Part shown: positions 30,244-38,990 of the stretch, in pieces
Numbering within the stretch: position 1 is the stretch's first letter
Layout: each line of letters starts with the position of its first letter
DNA from: Polynucleobacter meluiroseus
GTDB taxonomy: Bacteria; Pseudomonadota; Gammaproteobacteria; Burkholderiales; Burkholderiaceae
Direction: 5' to 3'
NCBI GenBank assembly: GCA_945881875.1
Contig: CAMCVH010000001.1
Span: 124,001-188,000 of the forward strand
Length of the DNA stretch: 64,000 bases
Notes under the pieces: model-generated
Told to the model about the DNA's origin: nothing
Databases searched by the model: none
The model's input: only the letters and a program-made list of their open reading frames with translations
Made by a program: the position numbers and the translations under genes

Positions 30244-31224
30244 TTAATGCTTTGATTTTGGCGGCTGCTTCACAGCATCCACAATGGTTGTGCTGGCAAA
30301 GATCTGTTTGCAGTCAACAGCATCAAAAATATAGACCTGACCACAAAAATCACAGTTAGTCTCAACAGCATCTTTTTCTATAAGAATGCTATTCACTTCT
30401 TCTTCGCCAAGCATCTTGAGCATGTCAGCGACTTTGAGGCGTGAGCAACGACAGCCAAACTGTATTGGGCGCTCATCAAAACTTCTTACTCCGTGATGAA
30501 CAGACTCATCAAGATATAAGCGTTTCATTAGTACTTTAGGTTCTAAATTAAGTAACTCACTATTACTTACTGTATCTGATAGCGTTTGGAGTCTTGTCCA
30601 TCCCTCTGCTGCCACTGCATCGTCCATATTTAATTGACCACCCATATTAGGAAGTCTTTGTAACAACAAACCTCCGCAGGATTCTTCGTCGCTGGCTAGC
30701 CATAGGCGAGTTTCTAATTGCTCAGAATCTCTCATATACAAAGTGATCGCTTCAGCAACACTTTTCACCGGTTCACCGTTGTCACTTAAAGCAACGATAC
30801 CTTGATAAGGTGTTTGGCCAGGCTGACGATCTGCTGGATCCAGTGTGATAACTAATCGACCCATACCATCGGGATTGATCAAATCAGATAAATTAGCATC
30901 ATCAGCTAAGCTTGATAAATCAATATCGTCATTTAATTTGGCTGTGGCACGAATCACTAAATGTTCGTTACATTCCAAAACCAATAAACGAATAGCGCCA
31001 TTACCTTGAGCCTGAATGATCATGCTGCCATTAAATTTAAGAGTGCCACAAAGTAATACTCCAGCCGCTACCAAGTCCCCCAGTATTTTTTTGACGGCAG
31101 TAGGATAGTCTTTACGAGCCAAAATAGCTTGCCATGAGTCTCGAATATTGACGATTTCACCACGTACAGGTGCACCTTCAAAAACAAAAACTTGGAGTGA
31201 ATCTGGGGAGTATTTATCAGTCAT
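30244..31224 (-). CDS. hslO: Redox-regulated chaperone Hsp33
   Basis: A cytoplasmic holdase of 326 residues that binds unfolding proteins under oxidative stress. The zinc-binding redox switch is near the C-terminus: C-x-C in QFGCRCSRLKV and C-x2-C in ETNCDFCGQVYIF. Oxidation of these four Cys activates the chaperone. It converges with ftsB, five bases apart. On the minus strand TACAAT ends seven bases before the ATG and there is no Shine-Dalgarno sequence, so a leaderless transcript is plausible. Confidence 0.96.
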   Translation of the reverse strand: MTDKYSPDSLQVFVFEGAPVRGEIVNIRDSWQAILARKDYPTAVKKILGDLVAAGVLLCGTLKFNGSMIIQAQGNGAIRLLVLECNEHLVIRATAKLNDDIDLSSLADDANLSDLINPDGMGRLVITLDPADRQPGQTPYQGIVALSDNGEPVKSVAEAITLYMRDSEQLETRLWLASDEESCGGLLLQRLPNMGGQLNMDDAVAAEGWTRLQTLSDTVSNSELLNLEPKVLMKRLYLDESVHHGVRSFDERPIQFGCRCSRLKVADMLKMLGEEEVNSILIEKDAVETNCDFCGQVYIFDAVDCKQIFASTTIVDAVKQPPKSKH

Positions 31225-31231
31225 AACGTAT

Positions 31232-31237
31232 ATTGTA
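31232..31237 (-). promoter_or_regulatory. Candidate -10 element for hslO
   Basis: TACAAT on the minus strand matches five of six -10 positions and ends seven bases before the hslO ATG. The -35 region is poor. Confidence 0.4.
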
Positions 31238-31258
31238 GAAACTTTATGGAATCCACAC

Positions 31259-32476
31259 TTGTTTTCAAATAAACATCCTTTCTTAACTGCTATTTCCTTG
31301 GCCTTGGGCTCTGCTATTGCCTTGGGTTTAGCTCGTTTCTCATATGGGTTGCTTTTGCCGGTTATGAGGGAGGATTTAGATTGGTCTTACCTCGTTGCAG
31401 GCTCCATGAACACTGCCAATGCCCTAGGTTACCTGATTGGCGCTTTAAGCTCGCCAGCCATGATGAGACGTATGACCGTCCATCAGTTCTTTATTGCTGC
31501 TTCAATTATTACGGGCATATTCTTATTCTTATCAGGCTGTACAGATCAAACTGTTTGGTTGTTTGGTTATAGATTACTGACTGGCATCGCAAGTGCTTGG
31601 ATATTTGTAGCCGGTGGGGTGCTGATTTCTCAACTAGGTAGCATTCACTCGAATCGATCAGGACTTTTGCTCGGCATTTTTTATGCAGGTCCTGGCTTAG
31701 GAATTGTTCTTTCAAGTATCGTTTTACCGTTTTTTAATGACTTAGGTTTCAAGATCAACTGGGAGCATTCTTGGCAATTATCTTGGTATGCTCTTGGAGT
31801 TATCTGTATCTTACTGACATTGATATTAATTCGTCCGGTGATATCGATCCCTGCGATACCACCCAAGCCAGCTGGACACGCAGCAACCTCTCTGAATAGC
31901 TACATCCCAGTTCTTGCCGGATATTTTATGTTTGGTGTCGGATATATAGGCTATATGACTTTTGTGATTGCCTTACTGAAGCAGCTAGGACTCTCTGCCA
32001 ACACGCTTCATATTTTTTATGCTGTCTTAGGTTTTGCAGTCATGGCGTCATCCCGTTTATGGGCTCAGATGCTAGATCGTTTTAAGGGTGGACAATCATT
32101 AGCTATTTTGAACACCTTGTTAGGTATTGCAAGTTTGATACCAGCCTTAATTGCTATATATGATGCGCCATTAAGTCCACTTATCTTGGTGAGTATTTTC
32201 ATTTCTGGCATATTGTTTGGCGGTGTATTTCTTTCAGCTGTCGCATCAACTACGGCTTTCGTTAAACACAATATGCCGCCATCAGACTGGGTGGGCGGCA
32301 TCACAGCATTCACAAGCATCTTCGCCGCAGGTCAAATCATTGGCCCTACGATTGCTGGTTGGATTTCAGACGGGCAGGGGGGATTAGCACGAGGCTTATT
32401 GTTCTCCGGTATTGCTTTGTTACTAGGTGGTTTGATTGCTTCAAGACAAAAGCCACTAGCCCAACTAGAAAAATAA
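31259..32476 (+). CDS. MFS transporter, YbfB/YjiJ type
   Basis: A roughly 405-residue, twelve-helix permease. The first helix LTAISLALGSAIALGLARFSYGLLLPVMREDL resembles the YbfB/YjiJ group of major facilitators, whose substrates are unknown. The start is uncertain. The frame is open from a TTG at 31148 inside hslO, and the first start codon outside hslO is a TTG at 31259, which puts the first helix at a normal distance from the N-terminus. No ribosome-binding site supports either. An ATG at 31246 is out of frame. Confidence 0.75.
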   Translation: MFSNKHPFLTAISLALGSAIALGLARFSYGLLLPVMREDLDWSYLVAGSMNTANALGYLIGALSSPAMMRRMTVHQFFIAASIITGIFLFLSGCTDQTVWLFGYRLLTGIASAWIFVAGGVLISQLGSIHSNRSGLLLGIFYAGPGLGIVLSSIVLPFFNDLGFKINWEHSWQLSWYALGVICILLTLILIRPVISIPAIPPKPAGHAATSLNSYIPVLAGYFMFGVGYIGYMTFVIALLKQLGLSANTLHIFYAVLGFAVMASSRLWAQMLDRFKGGQSLAILNTLLGIASLIPALIAIYDAPLSPLILVSIFISGILFGGVFLSAVASTTAFVKHNMPPSDWVGGITAFTSIFAAGQIIGPTIAGWISDGQGGLARGLLFSGIALLLGGLIASRQKPLAQLEK

Positions 32477-32493
32477 ATTTTTCATCTCTCCAA

Positions 32494-32502
32494 TGAGATA
32501 AT
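32494..32502 (+). promoter_or_regulatory. Extended -10 promoter of gltX
   Basis: TGAGATAAT is an extended -10 (TGn followed by GATAAT) that ends seven bases before the ATG at 32510, predicting a transcript that starts at or beside the start codon. Confidence 0.45.
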
Positions 32503-32509
32503 GTCACCT

Positions 32510-33913
32510 ATGACAGTTAGAACACGATTTGCACCCAGCCCAACAGGCTTTATTCACCTAGGTAACTTGCGCAGTGCCTTATATCCATGGGCTTTTGCTC
32601 GCAAGATGAAAGGTGATTTCATCCTTCGTATTGAAGATACTGATCAAGAGCGCTCTAGCCAAGAGGCTGTTGATGTGATCATTGAAGGTATGCGTTGGTT
32701 AGGTCTTGATATTGATGAAGGACCTATCTATCAAATGCAACGTATGGATCGTTATCGTGAAGTAATTAGTCAAATGCTCAAAGATGGTTTGGCGTATCAA
32801 TGCTTCATGAGTGAAGAAGAGCTCAATACATTGCGTGATGCTCAAATGGCCAATAAAGAAAAGCCACGTTATAACGGCTTTTGGCGTCCTGAAGCTGGTA
32901 AAAATTTACCAGCGCCGCCTGAAGGTGTTAAGCCAGTCATTCGATTTAAAAATCCGATTGGTGGAAGCGTGATTTGGCAAGATGCTGTTAAAGGTCAAAT
33001 TGAAATCAGCAATGATGAGTTAGATGATTTAGTTATTGCCCGTTCTGATGGCACACCCACATACAATTTCTGTGTCGTTGTAGATGATTTGGATATGAAC
33101 ATTACCCACGTCATTCGTGGTGATGATCATGTCAATAATACCCCGCGCCAGATTAATATTTTGAAAGCCTTGGGTGGCGTTTCCCCAATTTATGCTCATT
33201 TGCCAACAGTCTTAAATGATCAGGGTGAAAAAATGAGTAAGCGCAATGGCGCTATGAGCGTTCGTGATTACGAACGTGAGGGATATATGCCCGAGGCTGT
33301 TTTGAATTACCTAGCTCGATTAGGTTGGTCACATGGCGATGCTGAGATTTTCACAAAAGAACAGTTTGTAGAGTGGTTTGATTTAGATCACTTAGGTAAG
33401 TCACCGGCTCAGCACAATCCTGAAAAGCTGCTGTGGTTAAATCATCATTATTTGCAGCATGGTGATGCTGCTGAAATTGCTAGAAGAGCTCTACCTTTTG
33501 CGCATAACTTAGGCATCAAAACGGAGCAGGGCCCTGATTTTGTTGGTGTCGTTAATATTCTGAAAGATCGAGCCAACACATTGATTGAAATTGCTGAGGG
33601 AGCTCGGCTGTTTTATATGGATCGCCCTGAGTTCAGTCCTGCTGATCTCGAAGCCAACGTACCTGTAGCAACGCATGGAGCTCTTTCAGACTTTATGAGT
33701 ATCTTGGGTGCATCGGATGGAAGTAAGGCTGCTGTTAGCGCTGCTTTTAAAGAAGTTCTTGCTAAACACGGCATGAAAATGCCTACTTTGGCCATGCCTG
33801 TGCGTTATGCTATGTTTGCTACAACCCATACGCCAGCCATAGATGCGGTTATTTCATTGATTGGTAAAGAAGAAACTATTCACCGCTTGCAAAGAAGCAT
33901 CAAAATAAGCTAG
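32510..33913 (+). CDS. gltX: Glutamyl-tRNA synthetase
   Basis: Charges tRNA-Glu. The 467-residue class I synthetase has the HIGH-type signature in [19 protein letters not shown] at the N-terminus and the KMSKRNG lysine loop near residue 245. The C-terminal helical anticodon domain follows. I prefer ATG 32510, which gives the family N-terminus [12 protein letters not shown], to ATG 32501 nine bases upstream, because the -10 element would end between them. Neither start has a good Shine-Dalgarno sequence. tRNA-Glu lies just downstream. Confidence 0.96.
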   Translation: MTVRTRFAPSPTGFIHLGNLRSALYPWAFARKMKGDFILRIEDTDQERSSQEAVDVIIEGMRWLGLDIDEGPIYQMQRMDRYREVISQMLKDGLAYQCFMSEEELNTLRDAQMANKEKPRYNGFWRPEAGKNLPAPPEGVKPVIRFKNPIGGSVIWQDAVKGQIEISNDELDDLVIARSDGTPTYNFCVVVDDLDMNITHVIRGDDHVNNTPRQINILKALGGVSPIYAHLPTVLNDQGEKMSKRNGAMSVRDYEREGYMPEAVLNYLARLGWSHGDAEIFTKEQFVEWFDLDHLGKSPAQHNPEKLLWLNHHYLQHGDAAEIARRALPFAHNLGIKTEQGPDFVGVVNILKDRANTLIEIAEGARLFYMDRPEFSPADLEANVPVATHGALSDFMSILGASDGSKAAVSAAFKEVLAKHGMKMPTLAMPVRYAMFATTHTPAIDAVISLIGKEETIHRLQRSIKIS

Positions 33914-33963
33914 AATTACGGACTTGATTGCTTGAGCTTGCTTATTTAAGATCATCTAATTAA

Positions 33964-34039
<76 letters not shown>

Positions 34040-34100
34040 GAAGCTTTAAACAGTTGTATTTAGAAGTAAAAGTAGCAAATTGTAGTACAGTAAGTCCAGG

Positions 34101-34176
34101 GTCCCCATCGTCTAGAGGCCTAGGACATCACCCTTTCACGGTGAGTACCGGGGTTCGAATCCCCGTGGGGACGCCA
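34101..34176 (+). tRNA. tRNA-Glu (TTC)
   Basis: A 76-base cloverleaf with CCA. The acceptor stem is GTCCCCA/TGGGGAC and the anticodon loop CTTTCAC gives TTC. It lies in the same three-tRNA cluster just after gltX. Confidence 0.96.
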
Positions 34177-34183
34177 AGTTTTT

Positions 34184-34260
34184 GGAGCGGTAGTTCAGTT
34201 GGTTAGAATACCGGCCTGTCACGCCGGGGGTCGCGGGTTCGAGTCCCGTCCGCTCCGCCA
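34184..34260 (+). tRNA. tRNA-Asp (GTC)
   Basis: A 77-base cloverleaf with CCA. The acceptor stem is GGAGCGG/CCGCTCC and the anticodon loop CTGTCAC gives GTC. It lies only seven bases after tRNA-Glu, so the two are processed from one transcript. Confidence 0.96.
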
Positions 34261-34265
34261 ACTAA

Positions 34266-34293
34266 AAAGCCCTTGTCTGATGACAAGGGCTTT
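34266..34293 (+). terminator. Terminator of the tRNA cluster
   Basis: A perfect 12-bp stem (AAAGCCCTTGTC at 34266-34277 and complement at 34282-34293) with loop TGAT, then a T-run. It lies five bases after tRNA-Asp. Confidence 0.9.
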
Positions 34294-34313
34294 TTTTATT
34301 GTGCGATGAAAAT

Positions 34314-34658
34314 TCAAGCTGCTTTTTTAGATTTTTCTTTTAAGGTCTTTTGATTTTGGCTTTGTTCTTCTAAGACTTCTTTTGCAATTATTTTTAACTC
34401 ACCATCAGCAAATCTTTTAAGCGCCTCTCTCATTAAAGGTTGGTAGCCCATGCCATATTTATGGCCTAGTAATTTGAATGAGTTGATCAATTCTTTACTT
34501 AGCCTGATAGAAATCATTTGAAGACCAAGATCCTCATCCATTTCTTCAGTCGCTTGATCATCAACTGCTGCATATTTCTCATCGCAGCCAAGCTTTCCTG
34601 ACTCCCAGGCATCATCGCTGCTTTCAATGAGTTGAATTTTTTTTGTATTAATTTTCAC
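34314..34658 (-). CDS. CopG-like ribbon-helix-helix protein, probable antitoxin
   Basis: A 114-residue protein. Residues about 47-85 read as a ribbon-helix-helix unit: the DNA-contacting strand QMISIRLS, helix KELINSFKLLGHKYG, turn, and helix YQPLMREALKRFADGEL. The N-terminal part is acidic (DDQATEEMDEDLG) and the tail is Lys-rich. Proteins of this form are antitoxins that neutralise their toxin and repress their own operon as dimers. The start is a GTG with AAGGA upstream. An ATG two bases before it opens onto an immediate stop (ATGTGA). It lies 17 bases behind the toxin-like gene, a toxin-first order. Confidence 0.7.
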   Translation of the reverse strand: MKINTKKIQLIESSDDAWESGKLGCDEKYAAVDDQATEEMDEDLGLQMISIRLSKELINSFKLLGHKYGMGYQPLMREALKRFADGELKIIAKEVLEEQSQNQKTLKEKSKKAA

Positions 34659-34675
34659 ATGAATCCTTGGTTTTT

Positions 34676-34975
34676 TTATGACGCTATTGAAAAAGCTTTA
34701 TTGATGTAAATCACTTTTTCTGCCGTGTTCGGTTCGAAAGCTGTTTTTAGGTAATAGGACTTTTCTTTTTTCACAAATACCACCTTAAGTAATCTGCCTT
34801 GGTGAGTTTCGGCAATAAACCATAGTGTTGGGGGATCAGAAAAATGTTCCTCTCTTATATCTTTTAAGACGCTCCCTGTTCTATTCAAAAAGCACTCCTC
34901 AATCTCTACTCTGCGTACATGGTGTTTAACTTTCAGTTTCTCCCCAATTTTGGGGCTGATGATCAGGTTTTGCAT
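34676..34975 (-). CDS. Putative type II toxin, small basic protein
   Basis: A 99-residue protein starting MQNLIISPKIGEKLK. Conserved-looking elements are HHVRRVEIEECFLNR, REEHFSDPPTLWFIAETHQGRLLKVVF and the C-terminal YLKTAFEPNTAEKVIY, which alternate strand and helix in the style of small RNase-like toxins. I recognise it as the short family often deposited as ADP-ribosyl-(dinitrogen reductase) hydrolase, a name with no support in a protein this small. Pairing with a ribbon-helix-helix gene supports a toxin role, and its target is unknown. The start at 34975 is chosen because the upstream in-frame ATG at 34999 lies inside the -10 element. Confidence 0.6.
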   Translation of the reverse strand: MQNLIISPKIGEKLKVKHHVRRVEIEECFLNRTGSVLKDIREEHFSDPPTLWFIAETHQGRLLKVVFVKKEKSYYLKTAFEPNTAEKVIYINKAFSIAS

Positions 34976-34994
34976 TAATGAGCTTTCGTAATGA

Positions 34995-35023
34995 ATCATA
35001 AATTGTATATACAATAAAATCAA
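34995..35023 (-). promoter_or_regulatory. Promoter of the toxin-antitoxin pair with palindromic operator
   Basis: On the minus strand, TTGATT (35023-35018), a 17-base spacer and TATGAT (35000-34995). The perfect 14-bp palindrome ATTGTATATACAAT (35002-35015) fills most of the spacer, where a dimeric repressor would block RNA polymerase. The predicted start site leaves a leader of about 13 bases with GAAAG before the ATG at 34975. Confidence 0.65.
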
Positions 35024-35089
35024 ATTAAATATAATAAATATCAAAAATACGTTGAATTAATTGATTTTTATTATTTATAAAGTTCAATA

Positions 35090-35118
35090 AATGTATATAC
35101 AAATTTTATCAGAATCAA
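35090..35118 (-). promoter_or_regulatory. Second operator copy with possible upstream promoter
   Basis: TGTATATACA (35092-35101) repeats the core of the palindrome in the toxin promoter, centre to centre 88 bp away. It overlaps a second minus-strand promoter-like pair, TTGATT (35118-35113), 17-base spacer, TACATT (35095-35090). Both operator copies may bind the same repressor. Confidence 0.45.
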
Positions 35119-35128
35119 TGTGATGCCT

Positions 35129-35168
35129 CCAATAAAAAAGGGTCCGCGAACGAACCCCTTTTTATTGG
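35129..35168 (-). terminator. Terminator downstream of rhlE
   Basis: A long, nearly perfect hairpin: CCAATAAAAAAGGG on one side and CCCCTTTTTATTGG on the other, around a GC-rich loop, with partial pairing extending further out. It lies 57 bases beyond the rhlE stop and separates that gene from the toxin-antitoxin promoter. Confidence 0.75.
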
Positions 35169-35224
35169 AAGCCATCAGAAATAATTTTATAAATTATCTT
35201 TAAGCTTATTTTTTATGCAATCAC

Positions 35225-36622
35225 TTACTGAGGCGCACTGCCTTTACTAGGACCTCTAGCTGGGCCTTTAGAAGGGCCTCTTGAGAAGTGACCAGGTTTT
35301 TGTGTGTTGGTCTTTCTATGAGTCTTTTTAGGTGCTGTCTCAGTTCCGTTGGATGGTTTGTCTTGGCCACTGCGCTTACCCTGATTAACTCCTCTAGGCG
35401 CTGCTGCATTATGTCTTGATTGACCATGTCGTTGAGGTGCTTGTTGGCTACGCAACTGTATTGGCTGAGCAACAGCATTAGGATCTGGTTCAAAACCAGC
35501 AATCACTTGTTTTGGTAAAGTTTGTTTGATTAAACGTTCAATGTCTTTCAGCATATCGTGCTCATCCACGCATACCAATGACACTGCGACACCGTTTGAT
35601 CCGGCGCGACCTGTTCTACCAATACGGTGAACATAGTCTTCAGGCACATTGGGTAGGTCATAGTTAATCACGTGAGGCAATTGATCAATATCGATACCTC
35701 GAGCTGCAATATCTGTTGCTACTAAGGTACTAATCTTTCCGGCTTTGAAATCTGCCAAAGCTTTTGTTCTAGCTGTTTGGCTCTTATTGCCGTGGATAGC
35801 CATTGCAGTGATGCCGTCTTTTTCAAGCTGAAGAACTAATTTATTCGCACCATGTTTGGTACGAGTAAAAACAAGTACTTGTTTCCAGTCATTAGTCTTA
35901 ATTAAATGCGCTAAGAGAGGATGCTTGTTACCGCGATCAACTGGATGCATCAATTGTGTAATGGCTTCATTCGTACTATTACTACGAGCCACTTCAATTA
36001 ATGCAGGGGCGTTGAGTAAATCATTCGCAAGGGCTTTAATTTCAGCGGAGAAGGTGGCTGAGAACAATAAGTTCTGACGTTGCTTAGGAAGTGCTGCCAA
36101 GATCTTTTTAATATCTCTTAAGAAGCCCATATCGAGCATTCGGTCAGCTTCATCTAACACTAAGATTTCAACATGTTGTAATGAAATAGCGCCTTGTCCC
36201 ATCAAGTCTAATAAACGACCCGGAGTAGCTACCAAAATATCTAAACCACTTTGTATGGCTTTGATTTGAGGGTTCGCGCCAACGCCACCAAAAATTACAG
36301 CTGATTTCAGTTGAGTATATTTGCCATATGTTTGAACAGATGCGTGAACTTGAGCTGCAAGCTCACGGGTGGGAGTCAAAATCAAACCACGTACTTGTCG
36401 ACGTCGACTTGTTTGATTAACGGGGGATGTTAGTAAGCGTTGTAAAACAGGCAATGTAAAGCCAGCAGTTTTACCAGTACCGGTTTGTGCAGCAGCTAAT
36501 AGATCACCACCATTCAGAATGGCAGGGATAGATTGGGCTTGAATAGGGGTCGGTGTTGTGTAACCGTGTTCGTTAATTGCTTGAAGGATGTGTTCGGATA
36601 AACCAAGTTCTTTGAATTGCAT
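35225..36622 (-). CDS. rhlE: DEAD-box RNA helicase RhlE
   Basis: A 465-residue ATP-dependent RNA helicase acting on rRNA during ribosome assembly and on structured mRNA, often in the cold. Motifs in order: Q motif (residues about 20-30, [13 protein letters not shown]), Walker [30 protein letters not shown] box [16 protein letters not shown], and the C-terminal [10 protein letters not shown]. The last 90 residues are a basic, low-complexity tail ([15 protein letters not shown] and a repeated GPSKG/GPARG) that binds RNA non-specifically. I use ATG 36622 rather than the TTG nine bases before it. Confidence 0.93.
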   Translation of the reverse strand: MQFKELGLSEHILQAINEHGYTTPTPIQAQSIPAILNGGDLLAAAQTGTGKTAGFTLPVLQRLLTSPVNQTSRRRQVRGLILTPTRELAAQVHASVQTYGKYTQLKSAVIFGGVGANPQIKAIQSGLDILVATPGRLLDLMGQGAISLQHVEILVLDEADRMLDMGFLRDIKKILAALPKQRQNLLFSATFSAEIKALANDLLNAPALIEVARSNSTNEAITQLMHPVDRGNKHPLLAHLIKTNDWKQVLVFTRTKHGANKLVLQLEKDGITAMAIHGNKSQTARTKALADFKAGKISTLVATDIAARGIDIDQLPHVINYDLPNVPEDYVHRIGRTGRAGSNGVAVSLVCVDEHDMLKDIERLIKQTLPKQVIAGFEPDPNAVAQPIQLRSQQAPQRHGQSRHNAAAPRGVNQGKRSGQDKPSNGTETAPKKTHRKTNTQKPGHFSRGPSKGPARGPSKGSAPQ

Positions 36623-36894
36623 AGATACCAATAGAGTATTGGCCTGTGCTCAGCAAAAAATAATTTTGGAAGGCCAACGGGTGAACTGCTAGGAAGAAAC
36701 GTAGAGCGCAGTTAGAAATGTTGCAAACCCCATTTTAGTTCATTAACGGGCATTTCGTCCGATTTATATAGGGTTTATGGCCTTTGAATCAGTTAAAATC
36801 ACAGCATTAAGAGATATATCGCTTGTTATGAGCTTAAATCGCTCTTGTAACAAACCAATACCCCAGCAGTTGCTGGTATGACTGCTAAAAATAA

Positions 36895-38883
36895 ATGATC
36901 ACATTAAATAATGTTTCTTTGCGCCGAGGCGCTAAATTACTTCTTGATAAAGCCAATGTCACACTCAATCCTGGGGAAAAAGTTGGCCTAGTCGGTCGTA
37001 ATGGTGCTGGCAAATCAACGTTATTTGCATTACTGAATGGCTCCTTGCACGAGGATGGTGGCGATTTCTCGATCCCTAAAGTTTGGCGTATGGCTCAGGT
37101 AGCCCAAGATATGCCTGAGACTGAAGACAGCGCAACAGATTTCGTATTAACAGGTGACACTCGTTTAGTAGAACTCAGAGCTCAATTAGCTGCAGCGGAA
37201 TTATCTGAAGATGGCATGGCCATGGCACATGCTCACGCTGACTTAGCTGATGCTGGCGAACATGATGCAGTTCCAAGAGCAGAGTCACTCATTCTTGGTC
37301 TAGGATTTAAAGTCAGTGAACTGAATCAACCAGTCAATAGTTTCTCAGGTGGTTGGAGAATGAGATTACAGTTGGCGCGTGCTTTGATGTGTCCTTCTGA
37401 TTTGTTATTGCTAGATGAGCCAACCAACCACTTAGACTTAGATGCCTTAGTTTGGTTAGAGGCTTGGTTAAAACGCTACGCCGGTACGATGATTGTGATC
37501 AGTCACGATAGAGAATTTTTAGATGCTGTGACTAATGTCACATTACACATTGATCATGCCAAGCTCAATCGTTACGGTGGGAACTACAGCTCTTTTGAAT
37601 TGATGAGAGCGCAACAATTAGAGTTACAGCAAGCATCCTTTTCTAAGCAGCAAGAAAAAATTGCTCACCTTCAAAAGTTTATTACGCGCTTTAAGGCCAA
37701 AGCTAGTAAAGCCAAGCAAGCGCAAAGCCGAGTTAAAGCCCTTGAGCGCATGGAAAAAATCGCACCTGTTTTGGCAGATGCAGAATTTACGTTTGAATTC
37801 AAAGAACCGCAAAATCTTCCTAATCCTATGTTAGCCATCAGTGAAGCAAGCTTTGGTTATGTCGTTGATGGTGTAGAAAAATCAATTATTCGTGACGTCA
37901 ATAAATCAGTTTTAGCGGGTCAACGAGTAGGTATTTTGGGTGCTAACGGCCAGGGTAAATCAACCTTGGTTAAAACAATCGCTAGAACCATGCCTCAACT
38001 CTCTGGAACGGTTACTGAGGGCAAGGGTTTAAACATTGGTTACTTTGCTCAGCAAGAATTAGACGTATTGCGCCCTAACGATAATCCTCTGGAGCACATG
38101 ATTCGTTTGGCTAAGGATTTAGGATCTAATAGTGGTGAGTCAGGTCGTGAACAAGATTTAAGAAACTTTTTAGGTACTTTCAACTTTGCTGGTGATATGG
38201 TTAAGCAAGCCGTTGGAACAATGAGTGGTGGAGAAAAAGCCCGCTTGGTTCTCGCCATGATTGTTTGGCAGCGACCTAATTTGTTGTTACTTGACGAGCC
38301 AACCAACCACTTAGACCTCGCTACTCGTGAAGCTTTATCAATGGCTTTGAATGAGTTTGAAGGCACCGTCATGTTGGTCAGTCATGATCGAGCACTATTA
38401 AGAGCGGTATGTGATGAGTTCTGGTTAGTAGGTCGCGGAGAGATCAAGCCATTTGATGGAGACTTAGATGACTACCAACGCTATTTGCTCGATGAGTCAA
38501 AACGCTTGCGTGAAGAAGCGAAGTTATCGAACGACACCAATAGTTCAACATCATCGAAATCTCTTCAAGATACTAAAGTAACTGTAGCCGAAGCACCGGT
38601 TGCTAAAACCAGTGAACAGCGCAAGATGGATTCTGCGAAGCGACAAGAGATGAATGCACTCATAAAGCCAATCAAAAAGTCTATTGAAAAAGCAGAAAAA
38701 CAGATGGCTGTCCTTAATATTGAAAAAGAGCAATTAGAGGGGCGTTTAATGTTGCCTATCCCACCTGCTGAAATGGCGGAAGCTGGTAAAAACTTAAAAC
38801 AGGTCAATGATCAATTGGCTAAAATTGAAGAGCAGTGGTTGGGTTGGGCTGCAGACATCGAAGAAATTGAAAATTCAGCTTGA
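36895..38883 (+). CDS. ABC-F family ATPase (YheS-like)
   Basis: A 662-residue soluble protein with two ABC ATPase domains and no membrane segments. Domain 1 has Walker A GRNGAGKS (34-41), signature NSFSGGWRMRLQLARAL and Walker B LLLDEPTNHLDLD. Domain 2 has GANGQGKST, MSGGEKARLVLAM and LLLDEPTNHLDLA. The linker between them (about residues 230-310) is a charged helix pair. The C-terminal coiled coil (ALIKPIKKSIEKAEKQM) fits the YheS branch. ABC-F proteins act on the ribosome. The exact step for this branch is unsettled. No Shine-Dalgarno sequence is evident before the ATG. Confidence 0.9.
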   Translation: MITLNNVSLRRGAKLLLDKANVTLNPGEKVGLVGRNGAGKSTLFALLNGSLHEDGGDFSIPKVWRMAQVAQDMPETEDSATDFVLTGDTRLVELRAQLAAAELSEDGMAMAHAHADLADAGEHDAVPRAESLILGLGFKVSELNQPVNSFSGGWRMRLQLARALMCPSDLLLLDEPTNHLDLDALVWLEAWLKRYAGTMIVISHDREFLDAVTNVTLHIDHAKLNRYGGNYSSFELMRAQQLELQQASFSKQQEKIAHLQKFITRFKAKASKAKQAQSRVKALERMEKIAPVLADAEFTFEFKEPQNLPNPMLAISEASFGYVVDGVEKSIIRDVNKSVLAGQRVGILGANGQGKSTLVKTIARTMPQLSGTVTEGKGLNIGYFAQQELDVLRPNDNPLEHMIRLAKDLGSNSGESGREQDLRNFLGTFNFAGDMVKQAVGTMSGGEKARLVLAMIVWQRPNLLLLDEPTNHLDLATREALSMALNEFEGTVMLVSHDRALLRAVCDEFWLVGRGEIKPFDGDLDDYQRYLLDESKRLREEAKLSNDTNSSTSSKSLQDTKVTVAEAPVAKTSEQRKMDSAKRQEMNALIKPIKKSIEKAEKQMAVLNIEKEQLEGRLMLPIPPAEMAEAGKNLKQVNDQLAKIEEQWLGWAADIEEIENSA

Positions 38884-38990
38884 TTTTAAGTTCGTGTCAT
38901 CTTTATCCATGGTGATACGTTAAATATAAAAATAGCTAGAGATCATGTTTTCTTGCATGGGTCTCAAAAACTGATTGAAAGAGGGCTTAA

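Noticed and set aside
34184..35128. Integration of the toxin-antitoxin island at tRNA-Asp
   Set aside because: I looked for a repeat of the tRNA 3' end downstream as an attachment site and found none. No integrase gene is present.
35221..35502. A 93-codon minus-strand frame in the 3' end of rhlE
   Set aside because: It is an alternative frame of the low-complexity RhlE tail and has no ribosome-binding site.
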